Shown piece after piece: positions 6,324 to 7,338 of a DNA stretch of 7,338 bases. The stretch is taken from the NCBI GenBank assembly GCA_013696835.1, contig JACCXV010000146.1:1-7338 (forward strand). Direction: 5' to 3'. The notes under the pieces are model-generated. The model had not been told where the DNA came from, did no database searches, and saw nothing but the letters and a program-made list of their open reading frames with translations. This DNA comes from Gemmatimonadota bacterium. Lineage in GTDB: Bacteria; Gemmatimonadota; Gemmatimonadetes; JACCXV01. Numbering within the stretch: position 1 is the stretch's first letter; every line of letters begins with the position of its first letter. Position numbers and translations under genes: made by a program.

Positions 6324-6721
6324 CACACCCGCCCGAGGTCCTCGCTCGCCAGCAGCAAAAAGCGGAAACGATCGGAGTCCCGCGGGCCCGGCGGCACGTC
6401 TTCCTCTGCTGCGACCAGACCACCCCGAACTGCGCGGACCGCGAGCGGACCCTCGCGGCGTGGAGCTATTTGAAGCGGCGGCTCAAGGAGCTCGGCCTCT
6501 CCGAGCGGGGAGGCATCGCGCGCTCCAAGGTCGACTGCCTGCGCATCTGCGAAGGCGGTCCCGTGGCGGTGGTCTATCCCGAGGGTGCGTGGTACGGCGG
6601 CTGTGACGCGGAGGTCCTGGAGCGCATCATCCAGGAGCATCTCGTGGGCGGCCTGCTCGTCGAGGATTACTTGATCGTGGCCCGCCCACTGGGGGAAGGG
6701 AGCGCCCCGGACAGCCCCTGA
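6320..6721 (+). CDS. thioredoxin-like [2Fe-2S] ferredoxin, non-AUG start
   Basis: A small electron-transfer protein with a thioredoxin-like [2Fe-2S] ferredoxin fold, related to the NuoE cluster domain. With the start used here (133 aa), the Cys residues are 30/31 and 38 in C-C-D-Q-T-T-P-N-C, 73 and 77 in D-C-L-R-I-C (the typical C-x3-C pair), and 95 in W-Y-G-G-C. The segments Y-L-K-R-R-L-K-E-L-G, A-V-V-Y-P-E-G and L-E-R-I-I-Q-E-H-L are characteristic of the family. No ATG, GTG or TTG lies in frame between the TAG at 6314-6316 and the first conserved residues (R-H-V-F-L-C-C). The best start is CTG at 6320, overlapping the peptidase TGA (CTGA) with GAAGG 7 nt upstream; ATC at 6371 is a poorer option. 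A TTG at 6470 would delete the first cysteines and is rejected. Redox partner unknown; probably cotranscribed with the peptidase. The gene is well supported, its start is not. Confidence 0.85.
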   Translation: MTHPPEVLARQQQKAETIGVPRARRHVFLCCDQTTPNCADRERTLAAWSYLKRRLKELGLSERGGIARSKVDCLRICEGGPVAVVYPEGAWYGGCDAEVLERIIQEHLVGGLLVEDYLIVARPLGEGSAPDSP

Positions 6722-6737
6722 GCTACCGCAAAGAAGT

Positions 6738-6776
6738 CGGCGGGCGCAGCCCCAGCCTCGGGTACGGCGCCCGCCG
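6738..6776. terminator. bidirectional stem-loop between convergent genes
   Basis: A perfect 10-bp GC stem is formed by CGGCGGGCGC (6738-6747) and GCGCCCGCCG (6767-6776) with a 19-nt loop. It lies 16 nt after the ferredoxin stop and 21 nt after the stop of the convergent small gene. On the minus strand the stem is followed by a pyrimidine tract containing TTCTTT (6735-6730), so it best fits a Rho-independent terminator for the small gene; on + there is no T-run. Confidence 0.7.
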
Positions 6777-6797
6777 CTCCACTACGTCGATTCGGGC

Positions 6798-7028
6798 TCA
6801 GGTTGCGGTGGTCGACGTCCTCTCCGCCGCGCCCCTTCCCTTCTTGCCTTCGCAACCGGCCTTGCCGTGGCCGTGCTTCGCGGTCCTGCCGTCCTGCTTC
6901 AGTGTGTCGGACTGCGTGACCGCGTCCGCATCGGGCGTCGCCGGCTCCTGCGCCGCCTGGCTCGACGAGAACGCCAGGGCCACGGCGATGAGAACCGGTG
7001 AGAGCGCGAGGAGCATCCGCTTGCTCAT
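6798..7028 (-). CDS. small secreted hypothetical protein, His/Lys/Gly-rich tail
   Basis: A 76-residue protein with a clear signal peptide: basic n-region M-S-K-R-M, hydrophobic core 6-20 and cleavage near S-S-Q-A-A-Q (23-27). The mature part is about 49 residues, polar and probably disordered. It begins with an acidic/Thr/Ser segment and continues into a basic Gly-rich segment K-H-G-H-G-K-A-G-C-E-G-K-K-G-R-G (51-66) with a single Cys at 59. The ATG at 7028 has GGAGGT at 7038-7033, 4 nt upstream, and the gene ends at the strong stem-loop at 6738-6776, so it looks like a real expressed unit. I recognise no family. The His/Cys residues might bind metal and the basic tail might bind a surface polymer, but neither is shown. 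Its nearest same-strand neighbour is the DUF5916-like gene 153 nt upstream. Confidence 0.7.
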   Translation of the reverse strand: MSKRMLLALSPVLIAVALAFSSSQAAQEPATPDADAVTQSDTLKQDGRTAKHGHGKAGCEGKKGRGAAERTSTTAT

Positions 7029-7054
7029 GCTGACCTCCGGAGAATGAGTGATCT

Positions 7055-7073
7055 CCGCCCCTTCCGTGGGCGG
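7055..7073. other. small GC hairpin in the leader of the small secreted gene
   Basis: CCGCCC (7055-7060) and GGGCGG (7068-7073) form a 6-bp stem with a 7-nt loop. On the minus strand it lies about 17 nt upstream of the small gene's Shine-Dalgarno, so it would sit in the leader RNA if transcription starts further upstream. On + it is followed by TTT, but no + gene ends here. Confidence 0.35.
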
Positions 7074-7107
7074 TTTCGAAACGTACCCCGCACCCGGCCC
7101 GATGGTG

Positions 7108-7121
7108 TGACTGGCCGGTCA
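7108..7121. promoter_or_regulatory. near-palindrome TGACTGGCCGGTCA
   Basis: A 14-bp inverted repeat matching at 12 of 14 positions (outer arms TGAC/GTCA, centre GGCC), in the 153-bp gap upstream of the small secreted gene and 60 bp past the DUF5916-like stop. It has the form of a dimeric regulator site; no regulator gene is nearby. Confidence 0.25.
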
Positions 7122-7181
7122 GGGTTCGGTCGGTGCAACGTCAGGCTTTCGTGAAGCTCGCGGACGTGGACCCGAGAGCCG

Positions 7182-7338
7182 CTATGAGCCGACCGGAAGC
7201 CAGTACGTGATCTTCAGCGCGAGCACGTCCTCTCCTTCCGCGTCGAAGGCCTCCAGCAGGGCGCCCGGGCCGACCAGGCTCCCGTCGCGCGAGTCCGCCG
7301 ACCGGTTCCCCTGCCACACCAGGAAGAGCGTGCTGCCC
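7182..7338 (-). CDS. C-terminal fragment of a probable DUF5916 outer-membrane protein
   Basis: Reading leftward from the right edge, 51 complete codons end at TAG (7184-7182). The peptide begins G-S-T-L-F-L-V-W-Q, continues through a polar stretch (S-A-D-S-R-D-G-S) and ends D-V-L-A-L-K-I-T-Y-W-L-P-V-G-S. A G-S-T-L-F-x-V-W segment close to a terminal K-x-x-Y-W-L strand is what I know from the ends of DUF5916 proteins of Gemmatimonadota and Bacteroidota: large secreted proteins with an N-terminal carbohydrate-binding-like domain and a C-terminal beta-barrel. The final alternating strand with aromatic residues fits an outer-membrane beta-strand, though the true C-terminus is three residues past the W-L-P. 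Only the tail is visible, so the length, start and N-terminal domains cannot be judged. Family assignment rests on a short peptide. Confidence 0.65.
   Translation of the reverse strand, partial: GSTLFLVWQGNRSADSRDGSLVGPGALLEAFDAEGEDVLALKITYWLPVGS

Noticed and set aside
6470..6721. Ferredoxin starting at TTG 6470
   Set aside because: This would remove C-C-D-Q-T-T-P-N-C, which supplies cluster cysteines; the TTG encodes the Leu of the conserved Y-L-K-R-R-L segment.

Overview
The window is GC-rich bacterial DNA with dense genes and strong Shine-Dalgarno sites. Most of its proteins carry signal peptides, several ending in an A-A-Q or G-Q-E type cleavage region. That style, together with a protein tail resembling DUF5916 at the right edge, suggests Gemmatimonadota or a similar environmental, didermic, protein-degrading lineage. 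This is inference from composition and families; no marker gene is present.

Layout, left to right. Positions 1-274 hold no gene I can call firmly: there is an ACC-rich triplet repeat (172-246) and a possible leftward signal-peptide start running off the edge (1-102). A small four-helix membrane protein of the DUF2269 type follows on + (275-763). Convergent with it is a three-gene minus-strand operon, in transcription order an aldehyde dehydrogenase (4427-2958) and two tandem paralogous secreted M55 metallopeptidases (2912-1872 and 1875-841). The two M55 genes overlap by 4 nt (GTGA). A 225-bp divergent control region (4428-4652) separates this operon from a secreted Xaa-Pro aminopeptidase of the PepP type on + (4653-6323). 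A thioredoxin-like [2Fe-2S] ferredoxin follows (about 6320-6721); it has no ATG, GTG or TTG start in frame, and its best start is a CTG overlapping the peptidase stop codon. A perfect 10-bp GC stem-loop (6738-6776) separates it from a convergent 76-aa secreted small protein (6798-7028, minus). The right edge holds the last 51 codons of a minus-strand gene that looks like the outer-membrane end of a DUF5916 protein.

Functional reading: the centre looks like an exported peptide-scavenging module. The Xaa-Pro aminopeptidase would remove N-terminal residues before proline. The M55 pair belongs to the D-aminopeptidase DppA family and keeps every metal and catalytic residue I could check, but carries signal peptides, whereas B. 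subtilis DppA is cytoplasmic. The aldehyde dehydrogenase is cytoplasmic and its link to the peptidases is only positional. I see no mobile element, CRISPR array, RNA gene or defence system. The points most worth a second look are the duplicated exported M55 pair, the ferredoxin start, and a 15-residue tandem repeat forming the basic tail of the aminopeptidase.
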